A DNA stretch of 64,000 bases from Chitinivorax sp. PXF-14 (GTDB taxonomy: Bacteria; Pseudomonadota; Gammaproteobacteria; Burkholderiales; SCOH01): contig NZ_JBFNXJ010000003.1 of the NCBI RefSeq assembly GCF_040812015.1, forward strand, positions 233,432 to 297,431. Direction: 5' to 3'. Below, one piece after another: positions 62,048-64,000 of this stretch. Numbering within the stretch: position 1 is the first letter of the stretch; the number at the start of each line of letters is the position of its first letter. The notes below the pieces were generated by a model that did not search any database, was not told where the DNA came from, and saw only the letters and a list, made by a program, of their open reading frames with translations. Made by a program: the position numbers and the translations under genes.

Positions 62048-63522
62048 GATTCCGTTCCTTTGTTTTTGGCTTTCTTGCCCTTGGCCTTGACGGGCTTGGC
62101 AGGCTCACTAGCCGGCACGGTCGCACTCTCGGCTACCGCCATCTGGGTCGCGGACGGCAACGCGGGCACGCTCGGTTGCACCAGGTACACGCGGTCGCCC
62201 ATCAAGCGGATCGGCACGATCGCATGCTTGCCGGCGAGGTCGACCTCGACCCGCTTCTCGCCCTGCGGCGTGGCAATCGAAATCGTGTGATGGCCTGCCG
62301 GCAGCGTGTCACGAGCGATCGCGATCTGCGACGGCAGCGTGCGCCAGGTGCGCTCGTCGGCCGATTCGGTGGCGACGGCAGCAACGGTGGCGATCAGGCC
62401 GCCGAGTGGGCCGGCGCGGTCGCCGATTTCCTTCTGCGCCACGCCCTTGGCCGCGGCACGCACCGCGCTACGCACGATAATGCCTGGCATGTCGTCACGC
62501 AAGGCCCGGCGCGACATGGCGTCGATGCTGGTGACCGAGGCCACCGGCAGGCTACGCCCCGACACTGACAGGCTGGACGGCAGGAACACATTGCGATCGG
62601 GACGGATCACCGGGAAGGAAATCGGCGTCACCAGGAACGCGCCCTTCCACCACACGGGGAAGGGAATGGTCTGCGACACGCGCGCCGGCGCGGTGCCCGT
62701 TTCGACCACGAACAACACGTCGGTCTGGTTCGGCTTGATGCGGCGGCCGCGATTATCGACGTCACTCAGGCCATCTTCGAGCAGCTTGACGTTGGGACGC
62801 AGCTCGATCGCCTTGCGGTAGCCGGGCGCTGCCAGGCTCGGCTCGCCCAGCGCTTCATAGACGAAGCCCGCCAGATAATGGCTGAATGCGCTCTGATAGC
62901 TGTTCTTCAGCCCCACCACCTCGGCATCGTCGAGCGTCTCGACCGGGTAGCCCTTGAGGTCCTTGAAGCTGGTCTTCACATTGCGCGACTTGGCCGATTC
63001 CTCGACCTTCTCGGTTTCCTTGGCGCGGAATTCGGCGATCAGCGCTTCGCGCTCATGCGTCTTCTTGATCTCGACGCGGGCATCTTCCCAACGCCCCGAG
63101 GCCGCCTGGTTGACCGTCAGGAAGGTATTCAGCATCACCTTCTCGTAGTCGTAACCATCGTAGCGGCGCGACTTGTCGTTCACGATGTAGCTGCTGATGT
63201 CACCCATCAGCTTGTATGGGTCGGTCTTGACCGCGTCTTCCCAGATGCGCACCTTCTCGTCGGCCTTCTGCCACGCTTCGACGCTCTGCGGGAGATCGTT
63301 CTTGAGCGTGAGCAGCTTGCCCTTCTCGAGGAAGTAGAGCAGGTCCTTGTCCTCGCCGGTGTTGTTGCTTTCGAGCTGGGCCAGCGCGACATCGACCTGA
63401 CCGCGGCTGGCGGCATCGACGGTCCCCTTGAGTTCGGACTGATAGCTGCGCATCGAGCCGCAACCTGTCAGCAGCGAGGCTGCAAGACAAACAGCCGTCA
63501 ATTTGAACGGGAATTTATCCAT
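62044..63522 (-). CDS. COG3014-family lipoprotein
   Basis: A 492-residue protein. The signal ends in LLTGCGSM (cysteine near residue 21), so it is probably an outer-membrane lipoprotein. A helical TPR-like part covers about residues 35-250 (segments VDVALAQLESNN, YDYEKVMLNTFL and YRKAIELRPNVKLLEDGL). A beta-rich C-terminal half follows and ends in a Lys-rich tail. The exact function is unknown; the gene is conserved with ycfL and lpoB, suggesting a shared role in cell-envelope synthesis. It is the first gene of the operon. Confidence 0.87.
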   Translation of the reverse strand: MDKFPFKLTAVCLAASLLTGCGSMRSYQSELKGTVDAASRGQVDVALAQLESNNTGEDKDLLYFLEKGKLLTLKNDLPQSVEAWQKADEKVRIWEDAVKTDPYKLMGDISSYIVNDKSRRYDGYDYEKVMLNTFLTVNQAASGRWEDARVEIKKTHEREALIAEFRAKETEKVEESAKSRNVKTSFKDLKGYPVETLDDAEVVGLKNSYQSAFSHYLAGFVYEALGEPSLAAPGYRKAIELRPNVKLLEDGLSDVDNRGRRIKPNQTDVLFVVETGTAPARVSQTIPFPVWWKGAFLVTPISFPVIRPDRNVFLPSSLSVSGRSLPVASVTSIDAMSRRALRDDMPGIIVRSAVRAAAKGVAQKEIGDRAGPLGGLIATVAAVATESADERTWRTLPSQIAIARDTLPAGHHTISIATPQGEKRVEVDLAGKHAIVPIRLMGDRVYLVQPSVPALPSATQMAVAESATVPASEPAKPVKAKGKKAKNKGTES

Positions 63523-64000
63523 TTTTTTATTCCATCATGTTATTTGATGGTTCCGACGCCATTACCGCCCGCTTCCAGTCGAACGTAAGCTGCCGGCATT
63601 GCTGCCTGACATGCGCCGAAACAACGGCGGCAAGGCTACCTCAATATTTGTGCAATTACAAATATTTAATGACAATATCAAATCATCGAAGAAAATATAT
63701 TTTGTACGAAACATGACAATATAATTTTTACACCCGGCATCAAGGCACGAACATCGGAATGGCGGAGGCCCAGAATCACGGAAAGGATGGCACCGGCGAC
63801 GATGGTCTGGCGCATGACGAACACGCTTGACGCGGCAGGCAACCGGCGAATGAACAGCATCCACGCCTCGCGTTGCACCTTTGTCCGTCCTGGTGTAGAG
63901 AGGCGCGCGTTTTGGCACAGATTTGCATGGCATTTGACATAGGTTGCGCGCAAACCTCTCGCCCGGGATTTGCGTGCAAATTGGCACAGGCAAGGCGGGC
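63523..64000. other. Non-coding promoter region upstream of the COG3014 operon
   Basis: No supported gene. The part 63640-63735 is strongly AT-rich and contains a perfect inverted repeat (63643-63666) and a direct repeat TGACAATAT at 63670-63678 and 63714-63722. The short frames towards the right edge have no family features. Confidence 0.5.
63643..63666. promoter_or_regulatory. Inverted repeat upstream of the COG3014-lpoB operon
   Basis: AATATTTGT and ACAAATATT form a perfect 9-bp inverted repeat separated by six bases, about 120 bases before the first gene of the operon. It is a candidate regulator-binding site; no regulator is known. Confidence 0.45.

Noticed and set aside
1..64000. CRISPR arrays, tRNA/rRNA genes, insertion sequences and prophage genes
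   Set aside because: None was found by reading; there is no regularly spaced repeat series, no transposase or integrase motif, and no structural RNA pattern.

Overview
The window is GC-rich, gene-dense chromosomal DNA from what looks like a betaproteobacterium, most likely near Neisseriales/Chitinibacteraceae; this placement is inferred. The basis is the neighbourhood pilU-pilT / yggS-proC-yggT-yggU, biosynthetic threonine deaminase, the accB-accC-prmA-DUF3426-tpx run, a PEP-CTERM-tagged exoprotein and an aryl polyene pigment cluster. I saw no rRNA, tRNA, insertion sequence, prophage or CRISPR array. Most of the window is conserved housekeeping sequence.

Layout. 1-10 kb: end of a GT41 (OGT-like) glycosyltransferase, ilvA, a secreted PEP-CTERM trypsin-like protease, a tiny Lys/His-rich secreted protein, an aldehyde dehydrogenase, the lytic transglycosylase slt, a VIT1-like membrane protein, and a DsbA-family protein divergent from a LysR regulator. 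10-12.4 kb: a minus-strand operon VOC - DUF1801 - WYL regulator with a palindromic upstream site. 12.8-18.6 kb: twitching motility ATPases pilU and pilT, then yggS (carrying an unusual in-frame repeat insertion), proC, yggT and yggU, then fxsA facing cutA. 18.6-28.3 kb: cutA, dsbD, a TlpA-like thioredoxin, aroQ, accB, accC, prmA, a zinc-ribbon DUF3426 protein, a tandem thiol peroxidase pair in which the first copy has no cysteine, and DUF3025.

28.6-48.2 kb: a complete aryl polyene (APE) cluster on the plus strand, probably one operon with mostly overlapping genes. It holds a chain-length-factor-like ketosynthase, an acyltransferase, two acyl carrier proteins, a membrane protein, an AMP-ligase fused to a hotdog dehydratase, a GT2 glycosyltransferase, an LpxL-like acyltransferase, an aromatic amino acid ammonia-lyase, a thioesterase, a LolA-like carrier, an MMPL exporter, a halogenase-like flavoprotein, a DUF3261 lipoprotein, and the KS-DH-KR-KS core. 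Three lipoproteins, a polysaccharide deacetylase and a phosphopantetheinyl transferase follow. The inferred scheme is: the lyase makes an arylacrylate starter, the ligase loads it on an ACP, the KS/CLF, KR and DH enzymes extend it to a conjugated polyene, the flavoprotein may halogenate the ring, and the acyltransferases and carrier proteins attach it to lipid and move it to the outer membrane.

48.4-64 kb: a LytS/LytTR-type two-component pair, an unknown protein, a gamma-carbonic anhydrase-like protein, prlC, a DUF4124-glutaredoxin protein, xth, a DegQ-like protease that looks like a lipoprotein, a TPR protein, a lytic transglycosylase, proS, and a minus-strand envelope operon (COG3014 lipoprotein - YcfL - LpoB - CsgG-like protein). 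That operon has a perfect inverted repeat upstream. The main points for a second look are the yggS insertion, the cysteine-less Tpx copy, the halogenase motifs and ligase-dehydratase fusion in the APE cluster, and an accC-start look-alike ORF just before accC.
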